36,143 nt of DNA. Origin: Formivibrio sp. GTDB taxonomy: Bacteria; Pseudomonadota; Gammaproteobacteria; Burkholderiales; Chitinibacteraceae. Each line of letters begins with the position of its first letter. Position 1 is the first letter of the stretch. Under the pieces are notes generated by a model, which searched no databases, was not told the origin of the DNA, and was given only the letters and a program-made list of their open reading frames with translations. The stretch covers positions 1-36,143 of the forward strand of contig JARLJJ010000557.1 in assembly GCA_031291275.1 (NCBI GenBank), read 5' to 3'. The translations under genes and the position numbers were made by a program. Below, in pieces: positions 7,514 through 15,901 of this stretch.

Positions 7514-7966
7514 ATGCGCGTGTTATTGCAACGGGTCAAAGAAGCCCGGGTTGAGGTGGATAAACAAACCACCGGGGCCATCGGACCGGGGCTATTGTTA
7601 TTGGTCGGCTTTGAAGATGCCGATACACCGCACGACCTGGATTGGATGGCCGGCAAAGTGTGCAATTTACGTATCTTTGCTGATAGCGAAGGCAAGATGA
7701 ATCAAAGCGTGCGCGAGGCTGGAGGGGAAATCCTCGCGGTTTCGCAATTCACCCTGTTTGGGGAATACGCCAAAGGCAATCGCCCATCCTGGGGACGCGC
7801 AGCCAAAAGCCCGATTTCACAACCGCTTTTCGATGCCTTTGTAACGAAACTTGCAACCTTGCTTTACCACCCAATACCAACCGGTATTTTTGGCGCGGAG
7901 ATGCAAGTTCACCTCATCAACGACGGCCCAGTCACGCTTATGTTGGATTCGCGCAAAGTGGCCTGA
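7514..7966 (+). CDS. dtd: D-aminoacyl-tRNA deacylase
   Basis: Hydrolyses D-aminoacyl-tRNAs (and mischarged glycyl-tRNA-Ala) as a homodimeric proofreading enzyme. The 150-residue protein starts [15 protein letters not shown] and carries both family signatures: SQFTL at 77-81, providing the catalytic threonine region, and the Gly-cis-Pro motif in NDGPVT at 136-141. The ATG at 7514 is chosen over an upstream in-frame start because it gives the standard N-terminus. The loop usually written as G-x-R-P-S-F is GNRPSW here. Confidence 0.96.
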   Translation: MRVLLQRVKEARVEVDKQTTGAIGPGLLLLVGFEDADTPHDLDWMAGKVCNLRIFADSEGKMNQSVREAGGEILAVSQFTLFGEYAKGNRPSWGRAAKSPISQPLFDAFVTKLATLLYHPIPTGIFGAEMQVHLINDGPVTLMLDSRKVA

Positions 7967-8028
7967 CCATTGAGTGCTCTTTTGTCCAAAAGATAGTATT
8001 CTCTGTCCCAGTAAGCAATTGGTTGTAA

Positions 8029-8088
8029 CTTGGGGTGCAGACCCCAGGCAATTCAAAAAAACAACATCCGGCGCCGCAATTATGTTGT
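8029..8088 (+). other. Two small hairpins in the chemoreceptor leader
   Basis: In the 152-bp gap before the chemoreceptor I see TGGGGT (8031-8036) pairing with ACCCCA (8041-8046) around GCAG, and ACAACAT (8061-8067) pairing with ATGTTGT (8082-8088). Neither has a T run, so they are not obvious terminators of dtd. I find no flagellar-type (sigma-28) promoter here. Confidence 0.3.
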
Positions 8089-8118
8089 CCCGCCCGGATA
8101 GAAGAGGGGTCTCTCAAC

Positions 8119-9762
8119 ATGGCACGCAAAGCTAAGTCACGTCTGTCACTGACGATCAATCAGCGGATCTGGTCCATCACCATCTTGACGATCATCACTT
8201 TTGGTATTGCTTTTTGCATGACTTATCTGGGTCTGCATCGGCTGCAAAACCAGATCAATATCATCGCCAAGGAATCCTTTCCGCGTGTACTCATGGTCGG
8301 CGATATCCGTAGCGCCTACATGTTGATGCACGGCACCGCTTATGAATTGGCATCCAGCACGGACCCGGCTATGGCTGCAGATGCAGAAAAACGGCTTTCC
8401 ACCTTGCAGGAGCAGGTATTCAAAGGCATCACGGATTACGATGCGCAGATAACAGATGAAGCTGACAAGGCTGTACTGACCGAAGCCAAAATGCAGATGG
8501 CTGCTTATCTCTCCAAAATTGCCCAAGTCAAGAATCTGTCCAAGATGGGTGAAGCACAGATGGCACTGGGCATCATGAATACACAAATTCTTCCCATTCA
8601 CAAGGAACTGGCCGCGCTGTTCGACAAACTGGTCAAAGCCAGCATCCAGAGTACGACGAAAGCCTCTGCCGCTGCCGATAGCGCGGCACAACTCACGCTG
8701 GAGTTGACTATTGCCGCAGCGCTGGCCGGTATTCTGCTTAATGGCATCATTGGCAGCCTGATCGGGCGCTCAATCAGCGGCCCGATGAAAACGATGCAGC
8801 GCGCCCTTTCCAATACCGCTCAAAATCTTGATTTCACCCAGTCCATCCAGATCAAGGGCAAGGATGAAGTGGCGCAGACAATGACCGCCTACAACGGCCT
8901 GCAAGAACGTTTGTGCGAAAGTTTCCGCGAGATCCAGAATCATGTCACCAACTTGGGCAGCAATGCCCAGGAAGCCACACAGATGGCGCAGGAAATCGCC
9001 CAGACTTCACGCGTGCAAAGCGATGCCGCGTCGAGCATGGCTGCAGCCGTCGAGGAAGTGACCGTCAGTATCACCCTGGTCTCCGACCGCGCGCACGATG
9101 CCAGCAAGTTCACGCACGATTCCGAAGAAACAGCCAGCCGCGGCGCAGAGGTTATTCTCAATACAGTCAGCAATATCCAGACCATTTCCGACAAGGTCCG
9201 CGCAGCTTCCGAACGGATCGGCGGTCTGCGCAAGGATAGCGAGAGCATCTCCACCGTGGTCAACATGATCAAGGACGTGGCAGAGCAAACCAATTTGCTG
9301 GCGCTGAATGCTGCAATCGAAGCCGCCCGCGCCGGCGAGCAAGGTCGTGGCTTTGCCGTGGTGGCCGACGAAGTACGCAAACTGGCCGAACGCACTGCAA
9401 ACTCGACTCAGGAAATCACCGCACTAATCAAGAAAATGCAGAATGGTGCCCAATTGGCAGTGGAAGGCATGGGCGATGCGGTTCTGGAAGTAGAACATGG
9501 CGTAGAAAAAGCCCGCATTGCCGGCGAAGCCATCCAGGAAATTCAGACCAGTACTCGCAAGGTAGCCGAGGTGGTGGCCGAGATTTCCGAATCCATCCGC
9601 GAACAATCCCAGGCCAGTGAGACCATTGCCAGCCAGATCGAAAAAATTGCCCAGATGGCTGAGGAAAATTCCGCTTCGGCCGAAAATTCCGCAGCATCCA
9701 TTGGCCACATGGCAGACATGAGCCATCAGATCCGCGATGCGGTCGCGCAATACAAAGTCTGA
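8119..9762 (+). CDS. Methyl-accepting chemotaxis protein with four-helix-bundle sensor
   Basis: A 547-residue transmembrane chemoreceptor. Helix 1 is about residues 18-38; the periplasmic part (about 40-190) is all-helical, consistent with a four-helix-bundle ligand-binding domain; helix 2 is about 193-213, followed by HAMP (about 214-268). The signalling tip is unmistakable: [20 protein letters not shown] around 386-405, then [20 protein letters not shown]. There is no C-terminal CheR-docking pentapeptide. The ATG at 8119 follows AGAGGGG. It is not beside other chemotaxis genes; its ligand cannot be deduced. A terminator follows directly. Confidence 0.95.
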   Translation: MARKAKSRLSLTINQRIWSITILTIITFGIAFCMTYLGLHRLQNQINIIAKESFPRVLMVGDIRSAYMLMHGTAYELASSTDPAMAADAEKRLSTLQEQVFKGITDYDAQITDEADKAVLTEAKMQMAAYLSKIAQVKNLSKMGEAQMALGIMNTQILPIHKELAALFDKLVKASIQSTTKASAAADSAAQLTLELTIAAALAGILLNGIIGSLIGRSISGPMKTMQRALSNTAQNLDFTQSIQIKGKDEVAQTMTAYNGLQERLCESFREIQNHVTNLGSNAQEATQMAQEIAQTSRVQSDAASSMAAAVEEVTVSITLVSDRAHDASKFTHDSEETASRGAEVILNTVSNIQTISDKVRAASERIGGLRKDSESISTVVNMIKDVAEQTNLLALNAAIEAARAGEQGRGFAVVADEVRKLAERTANSTQEITALIKKMQNGAQLAVEGMGDAVLEVEHGVEKARIAGEAIQEIQTSTRKVAEVVAEISESIREQSQASETIASQIEKIAQMAEENSASAENSAASIGHMADMSHQIRDAVAQYKV

Positions 9763-9783
9763 CCCAGCCACGTCACTCGTATC

Positions 9784-9811
9784 AAACCGGCGCCTCTGGG
9801 CGCCGGTTTTT
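9784..9811 (+). terminator. Rho-independent terminator after the chemoreceptor
   Basis: An 11-bp stem, AAACCGGCGCC (9784-9794) with GGCGCCGGTTT (9799-9809), around a TCTG loop and followed by T residues. It separates the chemoreceptor from the MATE gene. Confidence 0.9.
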
Positions 9812-9863
9812 CATTCCATGCCGGTAAAATACGGGCAAACCGCATTCAATTCTGGAGTTGTAC

Positions 9864-11210
9864 ATGTCATCGCGTCTGGCTGATGTCCGAGCCACTTTAC
9901 ACCTCGCCTGGCCAATCATGGTGACCCAACTGGCCCAGATCGGCACAAGCTTTGTCGATGCCACCATGGCCGGGCATTACTCGCCGATTGACCTTGCGGC
10001 TGTCGCTGTTGGCGGTTCGGTCTGGGTAGCATTGATGGTGACGCTTATCGGCTTGACGCTGGCCGTTAATCCTTTGGTCGCCCACCGCTTCGGCGCAGGT
10101 AATACCCAGTCCATTCCCGGAGTAGTCCAGCAAGCGTTGTGGCAAGGGTTGGCTTTTGCACTACTCGGCATGGCCATCGCCTGGTTGATTGCACCATTTT
10201 TCCACCTATCCGGTCTAGATCAGGAAAGTGCCGACAAGGCAACGCGCTTCTTGCGTGCCGTCGTTTTTGGTTTGCCAGCACTGGCCATTCATCGCGTACT
10301 GACAGGGTACAGTGCCAGTCTTAACCGCACCCGTCCGATGATGTTCATCGCCCTGTTTGGATTGGCACTCAATGTGCCGGTCAACTGGATACTGATTTAC
10401 GGTAAATTCGGGTTTCCTGAGCTGGGAGGAGTCGGTTGTGGCTATGCCACGGCTTTCTGCATGTGGGTCAGCGCCCTGTTACTGGCAGCGTGGATTCGCT
10501 GGGCCCCCGATTACCAAGCATCCCAGCCATTAAAACATTGGCAACGCGTGGATTGGACTATTCAACGCCAATTATTCAGGCTCGGCTTACCCATTGGCGT
10601 CGTTTTTCTGGTCGAAGTCAGCGCCTTCTGTCTGGTCGCCTTGCTCATTGCCCGTCTGGGGGCCATTCAGGTCGCGGCGCATCAAGTTGCGCTGAATATC
10701 ACAGGAATTGTATTCATGATCCCGTCTGCACTGGGCCATGCGCTCACGGTTCGGGTCGGTCAGGCACTAGGGGCAGGCGATCCACGGCAAGCGCGCCAAA
10801 CCGGCTTGAACGGCATTCGCATGGGGGTACTGTATGCCCTGTTTTCTGCCCTGCTGATCGGATTTTTCAAGCAACCGATCACCGGGCTCTACACGAGTGA
10901 CGAAGCAGTTCGCTCATTAGCCGCACAATTGCTGCTGTATGCGGCCATTTTCCAGTTGGGCGATGCCAGCCAAGCCATCATTGCCGGCGTGCTCCGTGGC
11001 TACAAAATCACCAAATGGCCAATGGTGATTTATATCGGTGCATTCTGGATGTTTGGCTTGCCGCTCGGCTATATGCTGGCATTTGGTTACCGTCATGGCG
11101 CCGCCGGTTTCTGGCAATCGCTGTTGTTGGCCCTGGCAATTGCTGCCGCTCTGCTTTTTAGCCTATTCCGCAAAGAAAGCCGCCGTTTGTTGCCCCACGC
11201 ATCAGCTTGA
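9864..11210 (+). CDS. MATE-family multidrug/cation efflux protein (NorM-like)
   Basis: A 448-residue inner-membrane protein with about twelve hydrophobic helices in two similar halves, as in NorM-type sodium- or proton-coupled drug exporters. Typical features are the N-terminal AWPIMVTQLAQIGTSFVDATMAG region and the SALGHALTVRVGQALGAGDP stretch in the second half. The ATG at 9864 is preferred over a TTG two codons upstream because GGAG lies seven bases before it. Its last nine bases overlap the end of the convergent ubiX gene. Substrate unknown. Confidence 0.92.
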   Translation: MSSRLADVRATLHLAWPIMVTQLAQIGTSFVDATMAGHYSPIDLAAVAVGGSVWVALMVTLIGLTLAVNPLVAHRFGAGNTQSIPGVVQQALWQGLAFALLGMAIAWLIAPFFHLSGLDQESADKATRFLRAVVFGLPALAIHRVLTGYSASLNRTRPMMFIALFGLALNVPVNWILIYGKFGFPELGGVGCGYATAFCMWVSALLLAAWIRWAPDYQASQPLKHWQRVDWTIQRQLFRLGLPIGVVFLVEVSAFCLVALLIARLGAIQVAAHQVALNITGIVFMIPSALGHALTVRVGQALGAGDPRQARQTGLNGIRMGVLYALFSALLIGFFKQPITGLYTSDEAVRSLAAQLLLYAAIFQLGDASQAIIAGVLRGYKITKWPMVIYIGAFWMFGLPLGYMLAFGYRHGAAGFWQSLLLALAIAAALLFSLFRKESRRLLPHASA

Positions 11211-11810
11211 CTCCCCCCAACGCACCATCAGTTGGTGCGGGACATCCAGTTGGTCCAAGATACGAGCAACGACAAAATCAACCATATCGGCCAGCGTCTG
11301 CGGATGATGGTAAAAACCCGGGTTGGGCGGCAGGATCACCACCCCCAGACGCGCCAATTTCAGCATATTCTCGAGATGGAGCGCTGAAAATGGTGCCTCG
11401 CGCGGCACCAGCACCAGCTTTTTCCCTTCCTTGATCATCACATCGGCTGCCCGTTCCAACAAGTTTTCCGACATCCCGCCAGCGATGGCCGCAAGTGCTC
11501 CCATCGTGCATGGACACACCACCATGCCATCGCCTGGATTGGAACCAGAGGCCATTGGTGCGAACCATTCCTGCTGCCCCCACACCTGCAATTGCATGTC
11601 GTCCTGCAACTTGAAACGCTGCTTGAATTGAGCTGCCAGTTCCGCAGGACGCGACGGCCAGGTTTCATTCAGTTCCTGCCGCGCGACGATCTGCGCAGCT
11701 TGGGTGTAGAGTAGATGTACCTTGCAACCGGCAGCCAGCAAACATTCCAGCAGACGCATGCCATAGGGCAAACCTGACGCTCCGGTGAATCCCAGCGTGA
11801 TTGTTTTCAT
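11202..11810 (-). CDS. ubiX: Flavin prenyltransferase UbiX
   Basis: Joins dimethylallyl phosphate to FMN to make prenylated FMN, the cofactor of the decarboxylase UbiD in ubiquinone synthesis. The 202-residue protein starts with the FMN-binding GFTGASGLPYGMRLLE and contains CPCTMGALAAIAGG, LVPREAPFS and the PGFYHHPQT segment near the C-terminus, all characteristic. The start overlaps the stop of the upstream Gx-family gene (ATGA). Relevant to the window because the cell uses a quinol-oxidising bc1 complex. Confidence 0.96.
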   Translation of the reverse strand: MKTITLGFTGASGLPYGMRLLECLLAAGCKVHLLYTQAAQIVARQELNETWPSRPAELAAQFKQRFKLQDDMQLQVWGQQEWFAPMASGSNPGDGMVVCPCTMGALAAIAGGMSENLLERAADVMIKEGKKLVLVPREAPFSALHLENMLKLARLGVVILPPNPGFYHHPQTLADMVDFVVARILDQLDVPHQLMVRWGESS

Positions 11811-12334
11811 GATTTTCTAATTTCTCCCGCCAGAAGTCTGGCTGTAATCAAGCCATTGACCAGACCAAAAACCAGTGCTGCCGAGGCAAACAACGGCAAC
11901 AGGTAAATCAATCCATTATGGGGAATCAGCCACAAGCGAGCCAGAAGCAGCTGACCACCGATATGCGCAAAGGCAGCCAGAATTGACAGCGTCACCGGTC
12001 CGAACCAGCGTCGTGGCAATCGGCAACCGGCCGCCAATACCAGCAGGCTCAGTACCGCACCCGTCAGGCTCATGGCAAATCCCGGAGAAAACACTCCTCC
12101 CAAGGCCAACCCGGCACCAAATATACGCAGCAGCGAAACCCAGACCGCGGCTCGCCAGCCTAAACGCTCCAGTGCCAGCAACGTCACAATATTCGCCAAC
12201 CCAGGCTTGATGCCAGGAATTGGAGAAGGAATGCCGGCTTCTGCAACCGCCAGCACAATCGCCAACGCAGCAAGGCGGGCGATGCGTATGTCTTCGGCGC
12301 TGGCATTGATCTCAATGTGCTGGCAATCGGTCAT
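11807..12334 (-). CDS. Gx transporter family membrane protein
   Basis: A 175-residue integral membrane protein with about five hydrophobic helices. The segment EAGIPSPIPGIKPGLANIVTLLALERLG near the N-terminus and the later GGVFSPGFAMSLTGAVLS pattern match the Gx_transp family, often annotated as heptaprenyl diphosphate synthase component I. A transport role is only presumed for this family. The ATG at 12334 is preferred over a TTG upstream. The family is often found beside a NusG-domain-II protein; here that partner lies about 430 bp away, past a small opposite-strand gene. Confidence 0.85.
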   Translation of the reverse strand: MTDCQHIEINASAEDIRIARLAALAIVLAVAEAGIPSPIPGIKPGLANIVTLLALERLGWRAAVWVSLLRIFGAGLALGGVFSPGFAMSLTGAVLSLLVLAAGCRLPRRWFGPVTLSILAAFAHIGGQLLLARLWLIPHNGLIYLLPLFASAALVFGLVNGLITARLLAGEIRKS

Positions 12335-12519
12335 GGCATTCCAGTCAATAGGGTACAGCAAACGTCACAAGGGGAATCAGTCGCGACATCTTGTCGACTT
12401 GAATTGTCTATTGTCATTCAAAGCCCTGGCCGATCATCCACACTTTATATTGCTCCATCGCTGATTTTCTCTCGGCATGAATTCTGCTTCTTGATCATTT
12501 ATTCACAGAGGAAACCAAC

Positions 12520-12708
12520 ATGGCTGAGCTGGACACGCAAAAAATCATCGCCAAGAAAAAACGCATCATTATGGAAGTAGCCGGGCAAATTCATGACGTC
12601 GTAGAGGATACCTTGTGGAGCCATTACCACCAACTACCGGCACTCAGTGAAAAAATACAGTCATTAATGGCTGATCTTGACCAGTTCAAGAAAGAAAACG
12701 GTCTGTAG
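12520..12708 (+). CDS. Small Rop-like (CCE_0567-type) helical protein
   Basis: A 62-residue, highly charged, all-helical protein starting MAELDTQKIIAKKKR, preceded by GAGGAAA at a good distance. The pattern A-x-Q-I-H-D-V-V-E-D-x-L-W followed by LPALSEKI resembles the short Rop-like/CCE_0567 family (helix, HD-x-x-E-D turn, helix) usually seen in nitrogen-fixation clusters. I make this match from pattern memory and consider it tentative. It is the only plus-strand gene between 11210 and 20735 and lies between the Gx-family and NusG-II genes. It may be an unrelated two-helix protein. Confidence 0.6.
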   Translation: MAELDTQKIIAKKKRIIMEVAGQIHDVVEDTLWSHYHQLPALSEKIQSLMADLDQFKKENGL

Positions 12709-12763
12709 ATTGATATAAGGCCGGCCAGAAAGCAGGCAGGCATACTATCGAACTGTCATGCTG

Positions 12764-13180
12764 CTAGTAGGAAAGGCTATCGAAGGGACGCGGCTTGGTG
12801 CCGACAAGTTCAATACTGGTCCGGTTAGGCAAACAGATCGCCGCTTGCCCGGCCTGATCCAACCAACCCTCCTTCACACAGTACTGCCGCGGACTAGGGT
12901 CCTTGGCGATTCGGACACGACCACCCGCAACTTCCACCACCGTAACGCCCAACGGGCCCGGTGTTTCGATACGCCGAGCGGCAGCAAGATCATATTCGCC
13001 GAACAGTTTCCCATTCTGGTAGACCCGAACCCGTGTTGCACGCTCTTGATGCCAACTGAGCGGTACCAGTCCAGCGACCAACAGCAAGGCCAACAAGAGT
13101 GTTAGCCAATCGCCGGGGCGTAACAGATTGAGCCATTGACGCCGCGATCCAACGTGCCATTCAGACGGGATGAGCGCCAC
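12764..13180 (-). CDS. NusG domain II-containing membrane-anchored protein
   Basis: A 138-residue protein with one N-terminal transmembrane helix (about residues 22-40, DWLTLLLALLLVAGLVPLSW) and an extracytoplasmic beta-rich domain. The segment C-V-K-E-G-W then AICLPNRTSIEL is the hallmark of the NusG_II family, small anchored proteins unrelated in role to NusG itself. The only upstream ATG lies deep inside rapZ, so I choose the GTG at 13180, which has GGAG at the right distance; the gene then overlaps the rapZ end by 20 bases and is probably coupled to it. Function unknown; commonly paired with Gx-family proteins. Confidence 0.8.
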   Translation of the reverse strand: MALIPSEWHVGSRRQWLNLLRPGDWLTLLLALLLVAGLVPLSWHQERATRVRVYQNGKLFGEYDLAAARRIETPGPLGVTVVEVAGGRVRIAKDPSPRQYCVKEGWLDQAGQAAICLPNRTSIELVGTKPRPFDSLSY

Positions 13181-14051
13181 CGGCAGACTCCACGTGAGAG
13201 GGCATGGCCAATTCGCGATGCCGCACCAGCACCTGCCAGTTGCGGCTGAAATGCCGGCCCAGCTCTTCTGCCAGATAGACAGAACGATGCTGTCCACCAG
13301 TACAACCAATCGCCACCGTGACGTAACTGCGCTGGTCACGCTCGAACTCCGGCAGCCAATGTTCGAGAAAACCCAGAATATGGGTCAAAAACTGCCCAAC
13401 CGTCGGCTGGCGGCGCAAATAATCCACGACCGGAGCATCGCACCCCGTCAACGAGCGCAATGAATGGTCATAAAACGGATTAGGCAGGCAACGTGCATCG
13501 AACAAAAAATCGGCATCGAGCGCCAAACCGTGTTTAAAACCAAATGATTCAAAAATCAGGGTAAGGCGGGAACAATTTTGCGCGACAAAGTCACGAACCC
13601 AGCCCCGTAATTTATTAGCGGAAAGGCCGGTCGTATCAATCACCAGACCTTGTTCGCGAATATCGCCAAGCATCAAGCGCTCAAGCTGAACGCATTCGCT
13701 AACCGTGAGCTCACCATGAGATAAGGGATGACTACGCCGGGTTTCTGAATAACGCTTGATCAGTGTTTCATCCTGAGCATCCAGAAACAACAAGCGCACA
13801 TCGCGACCATGGCTGCGCAATTCCTCAATATGCAGGGGAAGCGCCGCCAGATTGTGCGCATTGCGCGCATCCACGCCGATCGCCAGGCGCGGATAACCAT
13901 CCCGTCCCAGCAATGCTGCCGCTTGCGCCAGTAGTGGCGCAGGCAAGTTATCCAGGCAATAAAACCCCAAATCTTCAAGCGATTTGAGTGCCACGCTTTT
14001 CCCGGCTCCTGACAAGCCGGAAATCAGCACGACTTGCTGGCCGGAATTCAT
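13161..14051 (-). CDS. rapZ: RNase adapter protein RapZ
   Basis: A 296-residue nucleotide-binding protein (YvcJ/RapZ family). Walker A GLSGAGKS at 12-19; the C-terminal domain contains [10 protein letters not shown] at 249-258, the conserved small-molecule-binding signature. In enteric bacteria RapZ senses glucosamine-6-phosphate and directs RNase E to the sRNA GlmZ; whether that circuit exists here is unknown. The ATG overlaps the hprK stop (ATGA), in the common proteobacterial ptsN-hprK-rapZ arrangement. Confidence 0.96.
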   Translation of the reverse strand: MNSGQQVVLISGLSGAGKSVALKSLEDLGFYCLDNLPAPLLAQAAALLGRDGYPRLAIGVDARNAHNLAALPLHIEELRSHGRDVRLLFLDAQDETLIKRYSETRRSHPLSHGELTVSECVQLERLMLGDIREQGLVIDTTGLSANKLRGWVRDFVAQNCSRLTLIFESFGFKHGLALDADFLFDARCLPNPFYDHSLRSLTGCDAPVVDYLRRQPTVGQFLTHILGFLEHWLPEFERDQRSYVTVAIGCTGGQHRSVYLAEELGRHFSRNWQVLVRHRELAMPSHVESAGGAHPV

Positions 14052-14992
14052 TCGCCCATTTCCATGAATTTTTGATGCCGTTCGATAAATTCACGGGTCG
14101 AATCGATTCCGCGCAACTGCAGAATATAGTTACGCACTGCGGCTTCAACCAGCACAGCCAAGTTGCGACCGGCCGCAACAGGAATTACCAGCTTGCGCAC
14201 TGGCACGCCAAGAATTTCCTGCGTGGCAGCCTGCATTTCCAGCCGGTCGATCGGGGCAAGGGTTTCGCCACTGGGTTTGGCCAGATGAATGATCAGCTTC
14301 AGGTTCTTCCTGGGGCGCACTGCGGTTTCGCCAAAAATCGAACGGATATTCAATACCCCAATGCCGCGCACTTCCAGAAAATCGCGCAGCATGGGTGGGC
14401 AACGCCCTTCCAGTGTTTCCGGATTGGTACGATAGACTTCGACCACATCATCGGCGACGAGGCCATGCCCGCGCGAGATCAACTCCAGCGCCAGCTCGCT
14501 CTTGCCCATCGCAGACTCGCCCGTGACCAGCACGCCCATTTCCAGCACATCGAGAAACACGCCATGCAGATGCGTGGAAACCGCCAGCGCCTTGGACAGA
14601 TAGAAGCGCAGCACTTCCATCAAATAGGGCGACAGCTCAGGTGAGGTCAACAGCGGCACATGATGACGCTCAGCGGCATCTTTTAGAACATCGGGCACCA
14701 GTTGGCCATTGGCAACGATCATCGCCGCCATATCGTTGGCAAACAGGCGCAACATGCCTTCTTGTTGCGACTCGCTGGAAAGCCCTGCTAAATAGGCAAT
14801 TTCTGCCACGCCCAGCACCTGGATGCGATTGGGGTGAACAAAATTCAGGTGCCCAACCAGCGACAGCAATGGCTTTTGCTCGGAAGCATCGTTGGACAAC
14901 AGATTATTGGCGCCGGATTGCCCGGCGACCCAGGTCAACCGCAGTTTTTCGGCATTATCGATAAAAAGCTGTCTAACGGTAATCTGAGGCAT
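14048..14992 (-). CDS. hprK: HPr kinase/phosphorylase
   Basis: A 314-residue bifunctional enzyme that phosphorylates and dephosphorylates the regulatory serine of HPr. Walker A GESAMGKS at 158-165, catalytic histidine H143 in the HLHG segment just before it, the VADDVVEV strand, and the family signature [16 protein letters not shown] at 207-222. The start ATG overlaps the end of ptsN by 20 bases, with a GGGAG ribosome binding site inside ptsN. In proteobacteria it usually regulates an incomplete, non-sugar-transporting PTS; HPr and enzyme I are not in this window. Confidence 0.97.
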   Translation of the reverse strand: MPQITVRQLFIDNAEKLRLTWVAGQSGANNLLSNDASEQKPLLSLVGHLNFVHPNRIQVLGVAEIAYLAGLSSESQQEGMLRLFANDMAAMIVANGQLVPDVLKDAAERHHVPLLTSPELSPYLMEVLRFYLSKALAVSTHLHGVFLDVLEMGVLVTGESAMGKSELALELISRGHGLVADDVVEVYRTNPETLEGRCPPMLRDFLEVRGIGVLNIRSIFGETAVRPRKNLKLIIHLAKPSGETLAPIDRLEMQAATQEILGVPVRKLVIPVAAGRNLAVLVEAAVRNYILQLRGIDSTREFIERHQKFMEMGE

Positions 14993-15446
14993 ACGGCTCC
15001 CAATTGGAAATCAACTTCCAGGCCTCTGCCGAATCAGCCACGCTGAGTAGTTGGTCGCGGGTCTGTTTATCAGAGAAAAGTTGCGCGAGTTCGGAAAGAA
15101 TCTGCAGATGTAGATCCGTGGCATTGGCCGGAGCCAACATCACAAAAATCAGGGACACGGGTTTGCCATCAGGGGCATCGAAAGGAATCGGCTCTTTGAG
15201 CCGAACAAAAGCACCGGTGGCTTCTTTCAATCCTTTGATCCGGCCATGCGGAATGGCCACCCCTTGCCCCAACCCGGTTGAACCGAGTTTTTCGCGGGCA
15301 AACAGGCTATCGAATATTACGCTGCGTGCAATCCCGTGGCTGTTCTCAAATAGGATACCGACATACTCGAATACGCGTTTTTTGCTGCCGACATCCAGAT
15401 CCAGAAAAACATTGCCGGATGAAAGAATCTTGTTGATCAGGCTCAT
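14973..15446 (-). CDS. ptsN: Nitrogen-regulatory PTS enzyme IIA (EIIA-Ntr)
   Basis: A 157-residue PTS fructose-type IIA protein. The phosphorylated histidine is H67 in [11 protein letters not shown]; the [16 protein letters not shown] stretch is also typical. EIIA-Ntr is a regulatory phosphoprotein that affects potassium transport and nitrogen/carbon balance rather than sugar uptake. The ATG at 15446 gives the standard MSLINKIL start; the frame is open further upstream without a suitable start. It lies downstream of a terminator after hpf, so it may have its own promoter in 15447-15491. Confidence 0.95.
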   Translation of the reverse strand: MSLINKILSSGNVFLDLDVGSKKRVFEYVGILFENSHGIARSVIFDSLFAREKLGSTGLGQGVAIPHGRIKGLKEATGAFVRLKEPIPFDAPDGKPVSLIFVMLAPANATDLHLQILSELAQLFSDKQTRDQLLSVADSAEAWKLISNWEPYASDYR

Positions 15447-15491
15447 GGCTCGATTCAGAAAAAAATAAATGGTGTCTATTGTAGCGCAAAC

Positions 15492-15523
15492 AAAAACGGG
15501 AACGACTCGCGGCGTTCCCGTTT
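15492..15523 (-). terminator. Terminator between hpf and ptsN
   Basis: An 11-bp stem, AAACGGGAACG (15494-15504) with CGTTCCCGTTT (15513-15523), with A residues on its left side that read as a T run on the minus strand. It follows the hpf stop by 16 bases and separates the upstream rpoN-hpf unit from ptsN-hprK-rapZ. Confidence 0.8.
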
Positions 15524-15539
15524 GTTGCATCAGACCGAC

Positions 15540-15863
15540 TTATTCGGCAACTTCTTGATGCTTCATGCTTTCATTACGATGATCTTGCGACTTCTCCTTA
15601 TGCTTGACGATTTGACGGTCCAGCTTGTCGGCCAGAAGATCAATAGCCGCATACATATCCGCATCAATCGACTCAACGTGAATATCTTTGCCGCGCACAT
15701 GCACGGTTGCCTCAACTTTTTGCTGCAGCTTATCCACCGACAGGATCACGCCCACATCGATCACATTATCAAAATGGCGCGTGACTCGCTCCAGTTTGGC
15801 AATGACATAGTCGTGAATTGCCGGGGTTACTTCCACATGATGGCCGCTAATGTTGAGGTTCAT
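15540..15863 (-). CDS. hpf: Ribosome hibernation-promoting factor, short form
   Basis: A 107-residue protein of the HPF/YfiA family that binds the 30S decoding centre in stationary phase and promotes 100S dimers. Starts MNLNISGHHVEVTPAIHDYV and contains VEATVHVRGKDIHVES and DMYAAIDLLADKLDRQIVKHKEK, as expected. The ATG at 15863 has AAGGAG eight bases upstream; the extra N-terminal codons of the open frame are not used. As a short form it would need a separate dimerisation factor, as in enteric bacteria. It lies 38 bases after rpoN, the classic arrangement. Confidence 0.96.
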   Translation of the reverse strand: MNLNISGHHVEVTPAIHDYVIAKLERVTRHFDNVIDVGVILSVDKLQQKVEATVHVRGKDIHVESIDADMYAAIDLLADKLDRQIVKHKEKSQDHRNESMKHQEVAE

Positions 15864-15901
15864 GGTATGTCTCCTTATGTAGGCCTGTTCAGGCTCTGTA
15901 C

